A stretch of 64,000 nt of DNA from assembly GCA_902542765.1 (NCBI GenBank), contig CACBVW010000002.1, forward strand, positions 31,001 to 95,000, given 5' to 3'. This DNA comes from an uncultured SAR116 cluster alpha proteobacterium. GTDB taxonomy: Bacteria > Pseudomonadota > Alphaproteobacteria > Puniceispirillales > Marisalimonadaceae. Both the position numbers and the translations under genes were made by a program. Of this stretch, positions 10,623 through 19,782 are shown one piece after another. Under the pieces are notes generated by a model, which ran no database searches, was not told where the DNA came from, and saw only the letters and a program-made list of their open reading frames with translations. Numbering within the stretch: the first letter of the stretch is position 1; every line of letters starts with the position of its first letter.

Positions 10623-11156
10623 ATGAATAATATAGAATTAGATGAACTTAGGTCTAGAATTGATGAGATTGACAAGAACTTATGCCAATTAATAATAGAG
10701 AGGCAATCCTTGGCCTCTAAGATTATGGACGCTAAAAAGGGCAGCTTCCCCTTTGATCCAAAAAGAGAAGAGAACTTAATTAAGAAATTAGTAAATTTAG
10801 GCTTAGATAAATTCTTAGTTGAAAAAGTTTGGCGTCAAATTATTTCGTCTAATTTGTCAATGCAGAAAATCATTAAAATTGGTGTTGCTGGGAATGACGA
10901 CGAAATTAAATCTGCTTATTTAGCTCATTTCGGAAATTATTTTAAAACCACTTATTTTTCAAGTGTTATCAGTTTACTTGCTTCATTAGAAAAACAAGAT
11001 ATAGAACTTGGATTTATTGATAGCCAAAGTATTGATAAACTAACAAAACAAACTGAAATGAGGGTTAATTTTGATGTTATAGCAAATGTACCACTTTATA
11101 AGGATATTAATCAAAAAGATTACAGTATTGTAAAACTAAAAAAAGAAGATACTTAG
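10623..11156 (+). CDS. Chorismate mutase with C-terminal extension
   Basis: This 177-residue protein begins with an AroQ-type (CM_2) chorismate mutase domain, residues 1-85. It has LDELRSRIDEIDKNL, the QLIIERQSLASKI helix and the KREENLIKKL segment. It converts chorismate to prephenate. The remaining 90 residues are not part of the AroQ fold. They resemble the degenerate dehydratase-like extension of larger alphaproteobacterial chorismate mutases, in shortened form. The ATG at 10623 is preferred over 10599 because AAAAGG lies seven bases upstream. It heads a run with hisC and tyrA, giving a prephenate-to-tyrosine unit. Confidence 0.85.
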   Translation: MNNIELDELRSRIDEIDKNLCQLIIERQSLASKIMDAKKGSFPFDPKREENLIKKLVNLGLDKFLVEKVWRQIISSNLSMQKIIKIGVAGNDDEIKSAYLAHFGNYFKTTYFSSVISLLASLEKQDIELGFIDSQSIDKLTKQTEMRVNFDVIANVPLYKDINQKDYSIVKLKKEDT

Positions 11157-11164
11157 GATAATTC

Positions 11165-12253
11165 ATGGATTTCCCTTCTCCAAAACCAAATATTGAAAAA
11201 TTACATACCTACAAACCAAATTTTGGTAAAAGTAAAATAAATAATTTAATTAGATTATCTGCAAATGAAAGTGCGTTGGGTGCATCTTTGAATGCTATTG
11301 AAGCTCTAAAAATTTTTTCTAGTGATTTAAATAGATACCCGCCACAGGTAAGTGATGAATTAGTAAGCGCAATATCTAAAAGATATTCGCTAAACAAGAA
11401 AAAAATTATTTTAGGTAATGGTTCCGATGAATTAATATCTATTCTTGCTCAAACTTTTTTGAATTATAATGATGAAGCCATATATACAGAATTTGGGTTT
11501 CTTCAATTTCCTCAAGCCATTTCGATAGCTGGTGCTAAGGGTGTTGTAGCAAATGATGTAAATCATACAGCTAGTGTTGACAACATTCTATCCAAGATTA
11601 GTAAGAAAACTAAGTTAATTTTTTTAGCTAACCCTAACAATCCAACAGGTACATTTATAACTAAGAAAGAAGTTTTTAGACTACACGAATCAATTCCCAA
11701 AAATATTCTTTTAGTTTATGACGCTGCTTATTCAGAATTTGTTGTTAATGATGATTATATAGATGGTAGTGAACTTGCAGAAAAATATGAAAATGTGATC
11801 ATGTTAAGAACATTTTCAAAATTACATGGTTTAGCCTCTCTGAGATTAGGCTGGGGTTATGCGTCAGAAAATATAATTGAAAACCTTATGAAAGTACGTG
11901 GTCCGTTTAGTGTAAATGCTGCTGCTATTATGGCAGGTGTTGCAGCCTTAGAAGATTTAGAGTTTCAAAAAAAATCTGTCCAACATAATCTCAAGTGGAT
12001 GTCTTGGTTAGAAAAAGAATTGAAATTACTTAACTTGGATTTTAAGAGTTCTATTACTAATTTTCTATTAATAAAGTTTTCTGTTGAGTTTGAGTATAGC
12101 GCAGAGAATGCAGAAAGTTTTTTGGCTTCAAAAGGAATATTAGTTAGGGGTATGAAAGTTTATGGTTTATCAAATTATCTGAGAGTTTCCATAGGTACTA
12201 GAGCAGAAAATATAAAATTTATAAATGAATTGAAAACTTTTTTAAAAAAATAA
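11165..12253 (+). CDS. hisC: Histidinol-phosphate / aromatic aminotransferase
   Basis: This 362-residue class I/II PLP aminotransferase is HisC-like. It has LSANESALG near the start, ILGNGSDELI, the ANPNNPTGT substrate/cofactor loop and YDAAYSEF. The Schiff-base Lys is in RTFSKLHGLASLRLGWGY. HisC makes histidinol phosphate. Lying between chorismate mutase and tyrA, it probably also transaminates prephenate or hydroxyphenylpyruvate, as is common in alphaproteobacteria; that dual role is inferred. Spacing is eight bases to the upstream gene and two to the downstream one. Confidence 0.9.
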   Translation: MDFPSPKPNIEKLHTYKPNFGKSKINNLIRLSANESALGASLNAIEALKIFSSDLNRYPPQVSDELVSAISKRYSLNKKKIILGNGSDELISILAQTFLNYNDEAIYTEFGFLQFPQAISIAGAKGVVANDVNHTASVDNILSKISKKTKLIFLANPNNPTGTFITKKEVFRLHESIPKNILLVYDAAYSEFVVNDDYIDGSELAEKYENVIMLRTFSKLHGLASLRLGWGYASENIIENLMKVRGPFSVNAAAIMAGVAALEDLEFQKKSVQHNLKWMSWLEKELKLLNLDFKSSITNFLLIKFSVEFEYSAENAESFLASKGILVRGMKVYGLSNYLRVSIGTRAENIKFINELKTFLKK

Positions 12254-12255
12254 AG

Positions 12256-13134
12256 ATGAAATCAGAATTTAAAAAAATTTCTATTATTGGATTAGGTTTA
12301 ATTGGAACCTCTATTTTACATGCAATTAATACAAAACATAAAGAAGTAGTCACAACTTTTGCATATGATGCAAATTCAAAACACAGAGAGATTGTGTCAG
12401 AAATGAAAATAGCTACTTTTGTTTGTGATAAAATTCATGATGCAGTAAAGGATGCTGATTTAGTTATACTTGCGGTACCAGTTGGTTCTATGAAATCGGT
12501 AGCAAAATCAATTACGTCCTCATTAAAAGAGGGTGCCACTGTAACTGATACTGGATCCACAAAAAACTCTGTCATAAATGATGTTAATCCTTACATTCCA
12601 ACGAGTGCTAATTTTATTCCATCTCATCCACTAGCTGGAACAGAATACTCTGGACCTAAATCTGGATTTAGCTCACTATTTGAAAATAGATATTGGTTGA
12701 TAGTAAATGATAAGGAAACAGGTCAAACAAAAAAACTTGCAATTTTTTTTGAAAGTTTAGGCTCTATTGTTGAAACCGTAAGTGCAGAATATCACGACAA
12801 AATACTTGCTATTACTTCACACCTACCACATTTGATTGCATATACTATTGTTGGAACAGCCTTTGATTTGGAAACTGATTTAAAGAATGATGTAATTAAA
12901 TTTTCTGCCTCAGGCTTTAGAGACTTTACCAGAATAGCTGCTTCAGATCCAATTATGTGGAGGGATGTTTTTTTAAATAATTCCGAAGCTGTTCTTGAAA
13001 TGTTACAAAGATTTAACGAAGACTTGTCAGATCTTCAAAAAGCAATAAGAAAAAAACAAGGTCAAAAATTGCATTCTTTTTTTACTAGAACAAGATCAAT
13101 TCGTAAAAAAATTATTGAAGCAGGTCAAATATAA
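12256..13134 (+). CDS. tyrA: Prephenate/arogenate dehydrogenase
   Basis: This 292-residue TyrA-type oxidoreductase catalyses oxidative decarboxylation of prephenate or arogenate on the way to tyrosine. The NAD-binding motif IIGLGLIGTSI is at residues 9-19. DTGSTKNSV, the catalytic SHPLAGTEYSGP stretch and the conserved His in ITSHLPHLIAY are all present, followed by the helical C-terminal domain. Length is normal and no ACT domain is attached. It is the last gene of the chorismate mutase-hisC-tyrA run and converges on the YdcF gene. Confidence 0.92.
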   Translation: MKSEFKKISIIGLGLIGTSILHAINTKHKEVVTTFAYDANSKHREIVSEMKIATFVCDKIHDAVKDADLVILAVPVGSMKSVAKSITSSLKEGATVTDTGSTKNSVINDVNPYIPTSANFIPSHPLAGTEYSGPKSGFSSLFENRYWLIVNDKETGQTKKLAIFFESLGSIVETVSAEYHDKILAITSHLPHLIAYTIVGTAFDLETDLKNDVIKFSASGFRDFTRIAASDPIMWRDVFLNNSEAVLEMLQRFNEDLSDLQKAIRKKQGQKLHSFFTRTRSIRKKIIEAGQI

Positions 13135-13145
13135 GAAATAAATTA

Positions 13146-13772
13146 TTAGCTAAAAAACTTTATCCTTAAGCTTGCAACAATATATTTACAATATTCTGTA
13201 AAAACTAAACCAAAAGTTTGATATGAATTAAGCCAATTTTCAATATCATGTTTTTTAGGGGTAATTGCATATGTATGAATTTCAAAATTTGGCATAATAT
13301 TCTTGAACTCAAGGTAGGCTCTTGGCATATGGTAATTACTTGTAATTAATATGAATTCTTTTATATCTTTTTTCTTTGTCCATTTAAAAGTTTCACTGGC
13401 ATTTGTAATAGTGTTTTTTGAAACGTTGTCGAGGTCAATGCAGCATTGAATTATTTTAGGATTAAAGTTTGTCCCTAATTGATTTTTTAGACTATTTTTG
13501 GTAAAGCCTATACCCGTACCACTTACGAGAACTTTATAATTGCTTTTTTCTGATTTTCCAAAATCTTTTATAATTTTTAAACCATCTTTAATCCTGTTTG
13601 TTCCACCGGTTAATATTACAATATTAGGACTTTCTTTTTTATTATATTTTGTGAAAGATAAGATACTTTCCTTAAAATTATTTAATTCACTGAAAAAAAG
13701 AATAAACATTGATATCATAAAAAAAATAAAAAAGGTTTTAAAATTTCTGAATAACATAAAAACGTAACTCAA
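13146..13772 (-). CDS. YdcF/ElyC-family (DUF218) membrane protein
   Basis: This is a 208-residue DUF218 protein. An N-terminal transmembrane helix lies at about residues 11-28 (FKTFFIFFMISMFILFFS). The DUF218 core shows IVILTGGTNRIKDGL, VLVSGTGIG and LITSNYHMPRAYLEF. Members are envelope proteins linked to peptidoglycan precursor or enterobacterial common antigen metabolism, but the reaction is not established. It stands alone on the minus strand, between tyrA (convergent) and the zinc-ribbon protein gene (divergent). Confidence 0.83.
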   Translation of the reverse strand: MSYVFMLFRNFKTFFIFFMISMFILFFSELNNFKESILSFTKYNKKESPNIVILTGGTNRIKDGLKIIKDFGKSEKSNYKVLVSGTGIGFTKNSLKNQLGTNFNPKIIQCCIDLDNVSKNTITNASETFKWTKKKDIKEFILITSNYHMPRAYLEFKNIMPNFEIHTYAITPKKHDIENWLNSYQTFGLVFTEYCKYIVASLRIKFFS

Positions 13773-13787
13773 TTTGATTTAAACATG

Positions 13788-13815
13788 TTGGCAATAAAAG
13801 CTATGTTAGTATAAT
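13788..13815 (+). promoter_or_regulatory. Sigma-70-like promoter for the zinc-ribbon protein gene
   Basis: TTGGCA at 13788-13793 and a perfect TATAAT at 13810-13815 are separated by 16 bases. The predicted start of transcription is about 30 bases before the ATG at 13855. Confidence 0.5.
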
Positions 13816-13854
13816 ATAAACGATTATTTCAACAATTTCGTAAGGAATTTGTAA

Positions 13855-14682
13855 ATGCATGAAAAGTGCAAATCATGTGGAACGATATTTGAAGTGAATG
13901 AAAGTATTTTAACAAACAATATACAGTGGTTAAAATGTGGAGTTTGTAATCAAAAATGGGCTTTATCCTCAACACCAAATGAAAATCCAATTCAAACAAC
14001 AAATAAAACTGAAAAAGTTAAACAAGAATTAGCCTCTATAAAATCAATAGTGGAGGATAAATCAAAAATCTTAGCCAAAAAACCTAATCCTGTGCTAGAT
14101 CAAAAAAATAAAACTGTTGCAGAAATTGCTTCTGAATTATCATTATCTAAACTTAATGAGAATAATAAAAATAAAACAAAATATACTAAAAAAACCAATA
14201 ACAAAAGGAAAAATAATAAGTTAAATATTTTACCATTTTTAGGTATTGCTCTATGTTCAACATTATTTTTAGCAATATTCTTTCGCTCAACATTATTAAG
14301 TTATAGCTTTTTTTATTTCCCAAATCATACTCAAACTAATATTGAAAAAATTAACTCTTTGTTTAAAAAAATTGATTTGCCTATCCTGGCTGACACCAAA
14401 AATTTAAACTTGACCAATTTCATTGCTACAGTTCAAAAACAAGAAATAAAGTTTACTGGTGCTATAAAAAATATATCAAAAAGACCAATGTTAGTTCCTC
14501 GAATTAAAATCTTAGGAGTAAGAGAAGATAGAAAAATTATTATGGAAAAAATATTAACACTAGAAGATAAAATTATCTTTCCAAATTCTGAAATAAATTT
14601 TAACAAATTAGTAAGAGTCAATATTAAAAATCAAACGGACAATGTAACTGTTAAAGCAACACTGTTAAAAAAGATATTTTAA
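13855..14682 (+). CDS. MJ0042/DUF3426 zinc-ribbon membrane protein
   Basis: This 275-residue alphaproteobacterial protein starts with an MJ0042-type zinc ribbon, CKSCG...CGVC, in residues 4-33. A charged linker follows. One transmembrane helix (residues 124-141, around LPFLGIALCSTLFLAIFF) leads to a DUF3426-like C-terminal domain with IKFTGAIKNISKRPMLVPRIKI. That C-terminal domain resembles the beta-sandwich seen in FxLYD/DUF3426 proteins. The N-terminus is probably cytoplasmic and the C-terminal domain periplasmic. Function is unknown; orthologues often neighbour ftsE and YdcF genes, and here only the YdcF gene remains beside it. Confidence 0.8.
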   Translation: MHEKCKSCGTIFEVNESILTNNIQWLKCGVCNQKWALSSTPNENPIQTTNKTEKVKQELASIKSIVEDKSKILAKKPNPVLDQKNKTVAEIASELSLSKLNENNKNKTKYTKKTNNKRKNNKLNILPFLGIALCSTLFLAIFFRSTLLSYSFFYFPNHTQTNIEKINSLFKKIDLPILADTKNLNLTNFIATVQKQEIKFTGAIKNISKRPMLVPRIKILGVREDRKIIMEKILTLEDKIIFPNSEINFNKLVRVNIKNQTDNVTVKATLLKKIF

Positions 14683-14684
14683 TA

Positions 14685-15947
14685 TTAAATAAACTCTATT
14701 ACTTTTTCTTTCGATATTATATCTAGAATAGTATCAGTTTCTTTCAACTTATATGATTTACCATTATATATTAAAATTTCTACTGCATCGACTCTTGCAT
14801 TATAATTGGATTTCATTACAGATGCATATGCGCCTGTAGTTCTTATTATTAACTTATCATTATTACTAACTTCAGTAATTTTTCTATTAAGAGCAATAAA
14901 ATCTCCAGTTTCACAAATTGGCCCAACAATATCTGCAATAATTTCTTTGCCTGGAATTTTTTTAATAGGTTCAATTTTATGGTATGCGTCATATAAAGTT
15001 GGTCTAATTAAATTATTCATTGCCACGTCAATTACAATAAAATTTTTATCTTTATTTTTTTTGTTTCTGATAACTTTTGTAACTAAAATACCAGCTTCCG
15101 CTATTAAGCTTCTTCCTGGTTCAAAGCTGAGTTTATATTCAGAATCTAGAAATAAATCAGAAATAATTTTTTTATAAGTGTCAAAATCTGGATTTTTATT
15201 TTGATCATAATATATACCAATTCCACCTCCTAAATCTAAAGTAGGAACTTTAAATCCATTGCTTTTAAGATTATCAGCAACAGTTTTAAGGTTTAAATAA
15301 GCTTTGTGAAAGAAATTGAAATCAAAAATTTGGGATCCAATATGAACACCTAAACCAACTGGATTTATATATTTTAATTTGTGCAATTTTTCATAGATTG
15401 AGAGTATATCTTCATTATCAATTCCAAATTTAGTTTCTTTTTCTCCTGTCGAGATTTTTTTGTGAGTATTTGGTGCAATGTCAGGATTTATCCTTAAACA
15501 AATATTTGCTGTTAGCTTGAGCTTTGAAGCAATTTCATAGATATCACAAAGTTCTTCATTTGATTCAATATTAAATTGTAAAATGTTATTTCTTATTGCT
15601 GTTTCAATCTCATTTTTATCTTTCCCAACACCAGAAAAAATTATTTTATCTGGAGTAATTCCAGCTGCAATACATTTATGAAATTCACCTATAGATACTA
15701 TGTCAGCCCCAGCACCTAATTTTCCAAAAAATTTTATTATGTTCACGGAATCATTTGCTTTAACAGCATAGTGAATATTTCCTTTGACACTTTTAACTGT
15801 ATTTAGAAAGAGTTCGTATTTTTCTTTCATTAAGCCTGCATCGTATATAAATAACGGTGTGCCATATTTTGCAGTGAGATCATCTATTTTAATGCCTTGA
15901 ACATTAAGTTCATCATTTTCATCTCTGTAAAAACCTAAAGGGAACAT
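14685..15947 (-). CDS. lysA: Diaminopimelate decarboxylase
   Basis: This 420-residue fold-III PLP decarboxylase converts meso-diaminopimelate to lysine. The PLP Lys is in HYAVKANDS near residue 62. The phosphate-binding GGGIGIYY, the EPGRSLIAEAGILV segment and the substrate-binding GPICETGD, with its Cys from the partner subunit, are all present. Full length. The gene follows the small lipoprotein gene and argH on the minus strand, the common alphaproteobacterial argH-lipoprotein-lysA order. Confidence 0.95.
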   Translation of the reverse strand: MFPLGFYRDENDELNVQGIKIDDLTAKYGTPLFIYDAGLMKEKYELFLNTVKSVKGNIHYAVKANDSVNIIKFFGKLGAGADIVSIGEFHKCIAAGITPDKIIFSGVGKDKNEIETAIRNNILQFNIESNEELCDIYEIASKLKLTANICLRINPDIAPNTHKKISTGEKETKFGIDNEDILSIYEKLHKLKYINPVGLGVHIGSQIFDFNFFHKAYLNLKTVADNLKSNGFKVPTLDLGGGIGIYYDQNKNPDFDTYKKIISDLFLDSEYKLSFEPGRSLIAEAGILVTKVIRNKKNKDKNFIVIDVAMNNLIRPTLYDAYHKIEPIKKIPGKEIIADIVGPICETGDFIALNRKITEVSNNDKLIIRTTGAYASVMKSNYNARVDAVEILIYNGKSYKLKETDTILDIISKEKVIEFI

Positions 15948-15954
15948 AATAAAT

Positions 15955-16068
15955 CTAATTTTTTGTAATGATTTGTGAAGGTTTTATAGGTGGCTCTTTT
16001 CTACCACAACCATACAAAGAAATAGCCGACAAAAATATAACAACAAGAAGTATGATTTTGAAATTCAT
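15955..16068 (-). CDS. Small lipoprotein, LptM/YifL-like
   Basis: This is a 37-residue open frame in the argH-lysA gap. It has a positively charged start (MNFK), a hydrophobic stretch and the lipobox LYGC, with Cys at residue 21. A short polar, proline-containing tail of 17 residues follows (GRKEPPIKP). In proteobacteria a tiny lipoprotein in the lysA neighbourhood is LptM (YifL), which assists LptD assembly. Position, length and lipobox fit, but the tail is too short for a firm match. A GAGGG overlapping the end of argH can serve as ribosome binding site, which suggests coupled translation. Confidence 0.75.
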   Translation of the reverse strand: MNFKIILLVVIFLSAISLYGCGRKEPPIKPSQIITKN

Positions 16069-16074
16069 TCTTTA

Positions 16075-17487
16075 TTATCCCTCTAAAAATCTTTTTTTAG
16101 CATTTTTAATAGCTTTTAAAACATTTTTCGGCGATGTTCCACCATAAGATATTCTACTTGATACAGAGTTTTCAATTTTTAAAACTTCTAATATTTTTAA
16201 ATCTGCATTAGGAATAACACTTTGGATATCCTCTAAAGTTAAATTTTCTAAAGAAATCATTTTTGTCTCAGCTAACAAAACTATTTTACCTGTTAAATGA
16301 TGAGCTTCTCGGAAGGGTATTTCAAGATATTTTACAAGGTAATCTGCTAGATCTGTTGCAGTTGGGAAACCTTTTTGAAGTGCCTCCATCATTTTTTCAG
16401 GAATAGGTTCAATATCTCCAATCATACCTTCCATATTTAAAATGCATAGTTCAATATTTTTAGCAGTATCAATGATTGGCTCTTTATCTTCTTGCATATC
16501 TTTGCCATATGTCATTGGTAGCCCTTTTAGAACTGTCATTAAACTAAGTAAGTTACCAAATATTCTACCAGGTTTAGCTCTTATTAATTCAGCTGCATCT
16601 GGATTTCTTTTTTGAGGCATAATACTAGAACCAGTTGTAAAGTTTTCTGGTATTTTAACAAAATTAAACCTGTCAGACGACCAAATAACTAATTCTTCAG
16701 CAAGCCTGGACAAATGTATAGCTATTAAAGATGATGCAGACATAAATTCAATAGCAAAATCTCTATCAGCAACAGCATCCATTGAATTTTCAGTAGGTTT
16801 ATTAAAGCCAAGTTTGTCAGCTACAAAGTGTCTATCTATTGGATAACTAGTACCTGCTAAAGCAGCAGAGCCCAAAGGTAACTCATTCATTCTTTCTCTA
16901 CAGTCAAGTAATCTTCCCCTATCTCTACCAAACATCTCCACGTAAGCTAATAGATGATGTCCAAATGTAACGGGTTGACCAACTTGAAGATGCGTATAAC
17001 CTGGCATAAAAAGATCATGATATACTTCGGATTTTTCAATAAGTGTACGTTGTAAATTTTTCAGACTTAATTCTATTTCATCAATTTTTTTCCTAAGCCA
17101 TAATTTGATATCAGTTGCGACTTGATCATTCCTTGATCTAGCAGTATGTAATTTTTTACCAGCATCTCCTATTATTTCCACTAATCTATTTTCAATATTC
17201 ATGTGTATATCTTCTAGTTTAGTTGAGAAATTAAACTCTTTGTTGGATATTTCTTTTTTTATTTGTTCTAAACCAGACTTAATAGACAAAAACTCTTTTT
17301 TAGAAATAATATTTTGTTTAGATAACATTTCTGAATGTGCTATTGATCCTTCAATATCCTCGATATAAAAAATCTGATCAAATTGAATCGATGAATTAAA
17401 CTCTTCCATTAACTCGCTTGGAGATGTAGAAAATCTCCCACCCCAAATTTTATTATCTTTTTGTTTATCTAAACTACTTTTTTTCAT
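16075..17487 (-). CDS. argH: Argininosuccinate lyase
   Basis: This 470-residue member of the fumarase/aspartase superfamily splits argininosuccinate to arginine and fumarate. The start WGGRFSTSPSELMEEFNSSI, the HTARSRNDQVATD segment, the HLQVGQPVTFGHH His region and the family signature GSSIMPQKRNPD with its catalytic Ser are all present. Length is normal. It is transcribed with the small lipoprotein and lysA and is divergent from the tlpA-like gene. Confidence 0.96.
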   Translation of the reverse strand: MKKSSLDKQKDNKIWGGRFSTSPSELMEEFNSSIQFDQIFYIEDIEGSIAHSEMLSKQNIISKKEFLSIKSGLEQIKKEISNKEFNFSTKLEDIHMNIENRLVEIIGDAGKKLHTARSRNDQVATDIKLWLRKKIDEIELSLKNLQRTLIEKSEVYHDLFMPGYTHLQVGQPVTFGHHLLAYVEMFGRDRGRLLDCRERMNELPLGSAALAGTSYPIDRHFVADKLGFNKPTENSMDAVADRDFAIEFMSASSLIAIHLSRLAEELVIWSSDRFNFVKIPENFTTGSSIMPQKRNPDAAELIRAKPGRIFGNLLSLMTVLKGLPMTYGKDMQEDKEPIIDTAKNIELCILNMEGMIGDIEPIPEKMMEALQKGFPTATDLADYLVKYLEIPFREAHHLTGKIVLLAETKMISLENLTLEDIQSVIPNADLKILEVLKIENSVSSRISYGGTSPKNVLKAIKNAKKRFLEG

Positions 17488-17540
17488 TTTATTATCTATA
17501 TTAAATACTAAGAAACTATTAATCTAAAGTAATATTTAAT

Positions 17541-18071
17541 ATGCTTATATCAAATTTTAATAAAATAATAATAATATTATTTCTCGCAATTTTATCTGGG
17601 AATGCTTTTGCTGTCGAATATCTAGATAAAATAAGTGATAAAATAAAATTCCCAACTTTGAAGGTTCTGGATAATAAAGAAAAGCCTTTAATATTAAAAT
17701 TTAACCAGGATTTGAAGAAAAAAGGTTATGTAATTAATTTTTGGGCTACTTGGTGTGTTCCATGTAAAGAAGAGCTACCTGATTTAAGCTTATTAAAATC
17801 TAAGATTAAAAAATACAATATAGATGTTTTTACTATATCAATAGATAAAAAAGATATTAAAGATCAACTAAAATTTTTATCTAATAATGGTGCTTCAAAT
17901 TTAGAACATTTCTTTGATAAAGAAATGAAAATTTTTAAAGCATTAAAATTGAGAGGAATTCCTACAACAATAATAGTTAATCAAAATAGTTTCATTATTT
18001 CAAAACATGAAGGAATTTTAAAATGGGGAGAAGATGCAATAATTAATAAGATAAAAAGCTTATTTTATTAG
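17541..18071 (+). CDS. TlpA-family thiol-disulfide oxidoreductase
   Basis: This 176-residue secreted thioredoxin-fold protein has an N-terminal signal sequence (about residues 1-25, ending near GNAFA). The active site is FWATWCVPCKEELP and the cis-Pro loop is LRGIPTT. TlpA-type proteins keep cytochrome c or CuA-site thiols reduced in the periplasm. The tlpA-argH divergent pair recurs in alphaproteobacteria. The last 12 bases overlap the end of the convergent etfA. The client protein is not shown by the sequence. Confidence 0.87.
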   Translation: MLISNFNKIIIILFLAILSGNAFAVEYLDKISDKIKFPTLKVLDNKEKPLILKFNQDLKKKGYVINFWATWCVPCKEELPDLSLLKSKIKKYNIDVFTISIDKKDIKDQLKFLSNNGASNLEHFFDKEMKIFKALKLRGIPTTIIVNQNSFIISKHEGILKWGEDAIINKIKSLFY

Positions 18072-18989
18072 TTTCTCCATTTCTGGGACAGTTTTAAATA
18101 AATCATCAGCAAGCCCATAATCAGTTACAGAAAATATAGGAGCCTCTTCATCTTTATTTATCGCTACAATTACCTTACTGTCTTTCATGCCAGCTAAATG
18201 CTGTATTGCACCAGAAATTCCAGCAGCTATATATAAATTTGGGGCAACTACTTTTCCAGTTTGGCCTACTTGCCAATCGTTGGGCACATACCCAGCGTCA
18301 ACTGCTGCTCTACTTGCCCCCATTGCTGCTCCTAGTTTGTCCGCTAATTTTTCTAGAACTTGAAAGTTTTCAGCTGATCCAAGACCTCTTCCACCTGAAA
18401 CAACAATATCAGCAGCAGTTAATTCAGGTCTTTCATTTTGTGAAAGTTCTGAATTAATATATTTTGTTAATTCAGTATTTTTCTCAGCTTTAATAGATAC
18501 AGTTTCAACTTTATTTTCACTTAATGATGCTTTTTCAAATGCAGTAGTCCTTACAGTAATGACTTTACATGCATCTTCACTCTTGCAAGTGGCTATGGCG
18601 TTACCAGCGTAAATTGGTCTTTTAAAAGTATTTTCATCTATTATTTCAATAATATCTGGAACAATCATGACATCTAGCAAAGCAGCTAGACGAGGAGCTG
18701 TATTTTTTCCATTTGCTGTATTTGAAAATAAAATGTGAGAATAATTTTGTGCAATAGATTTAATAAGGACAGATAAATTTTCTGCTATTGAGTTTTTATA
18801 CATCTCATCATTGCAATAAAGAACTTTATTTAGACCATCAATTTTTCTTGCATTATCAATAACCTCTTGGCAACTATGACCAACAACTAACAAGTCAGTA
18901 TCGCCAATTTGTTTGGCTGCGTTTACAGTATGTAAAGTAGCAGGTAAAAGTTCATGGTTATTATGTTCAGCTATAGCGAGTGCTTTCAT
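18060..18989 (-). CDS. etfA: Electron transfer flavoprotein alpha subunit
   Basis: This 309-residue ETF alpha subunit binds FAD and passes electrons from acyl-CoA and dimethylglycine-type dehydrogenases to ETF-ubiquinone oxidoreductase. The C-terminal FAD domain shows VSGGRGLGSAENF, GASRAAVDAGY, GQTGKVVAPNLYIAAGISGAIQH and the AINKDEEAPIF tail. The ATG at 18989 is chosen because GAAGGAA lies a few bases upstream; the TTG at 19004 would place the ribosome binding site inside the gene. It lies 19 bases after etfB. Confidence 0.95.
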   Translation of the reverse strand: MKALAIAEHNNHELLPATLHTVNAAKQIGDTDLLVVGHSCQEVIDNARKIDGLNKVLYCNDEMYKNSIAENLSVLIKSIAQNYSHILFSNTANGKNTAPRLAALLDVMIVPDIIEIIDENTFKRPIYAGNAIATCKSEDACKVITVRTTAFEKASLSENKVETVSIKAEKNTELTKYINSELSQNERPELTAADIVVSGGRGLGSAENFQVLEKLADKLGAAMGASRAAVDAGYVPNDWQVGQTGKVVAPNLYIAAGISGAIQHLAGMKDSKVIVAINKDEEAPIFSVTDYGLADDLFKTVPEMEKLIK

Positions 18990-19008
18990 TTTATATTCCT
19001 TCAATTTC

Positions 19009-19758
19009 TTATATTACTTTTGCTTCATTTTTTAATTTATCAACTAATTCATCTACAGTTTTTAACATAATCCCTGATTGACGTTTAGCAGGTTCTTCAA
19101 CTTTTAAAATACTTAAATGTTTTTTTATTTCTATGTTTAGATCTTCAATCTTAATTTCGCTAATTGGCTTTTTCTTAGCTTTCATAATGTTTGGAAGACT
19201 AGCATATCTGGGTTCATTTAATCGTAAGTCAGTGCTTATAACCGCAGGTAATGAAATTTCAATATTTTCAATTCCACCGTCAACTTCACGACTAACTTTG
19301 GCTGTTTTTCCTGAAATTTCCACTTTGCTTGCAAAAGTTGCTTGAGGCCAATCTAATAAGGCTGCAATCATCTGACCAGTAGCATTCATATCATCGTCTA
19401 TTGCTTGTTTACCTAAAATCATCAAATCGATATTCTCTTTTTTAGCAATAGATGAAATAATTTTTGCTACGTTAAGTGGCTCAAGATTAACATTGGATTC
19501 AACAAAAATCCCTGAATCTGCACCCATTGCAAGAGCATTTCTTATAGTTTCTTGAACCTGAGATGCACCGATAGATATGGCTACAACCTCATTCGCTATT
19601 CCTTTTTCTTTTAATCTTAAAGCCTCTTCAACAGCTATCTCGTCAAAAGGGTTCATAGACATTTTAACGTTTTCTAATTCAACACCTGAATTATCATTTT
19701 TAACTCTGACTTTTACGTTATAGTCTACCACTCTTTTAACAGGCACTAAAATTTTCAA
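19009..19758 (-). CDS. etfB: Electron transfer flavoprotein beta subunit
   Basis: This 249-residue ETF beta subunit starts with [20 protein letters not shown]. It carries [18 protein letters not shown], the AMP-binding [17 protein letters not shown] region and the recognition loop near [20 protein letters not shown]. It forms the heterodimer with EtfA. The gene follows the corrinoid adenosyltransferase gene by 24 bases on the same strand. Confidence 0.95.
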   Translation of the reverse strand: MKILVPVKRVVDYNVKVRVKNDNSGVELENVKMSMNPFDEIAVEEALRLKEKGIANEVVAISIGASQVQETIRNALAMGADSGIFVESNVNLEPLNVAKIISSIAKKENIDLMILGKQAIDDDMNATGQMIAALLDWPQATFASKVEISGKTAKVSREVDGGIENIEISLPAVISTDLRLNEPRYASLPNIMKAKKKPISEIKIEDLNIEIKKHLSILKVEEPAKRQSGIMLKTVDELVDKLKNEAKVI

Positions 19759-19782
19759 ACTAAACTCCCTTCCGTAAATAAA

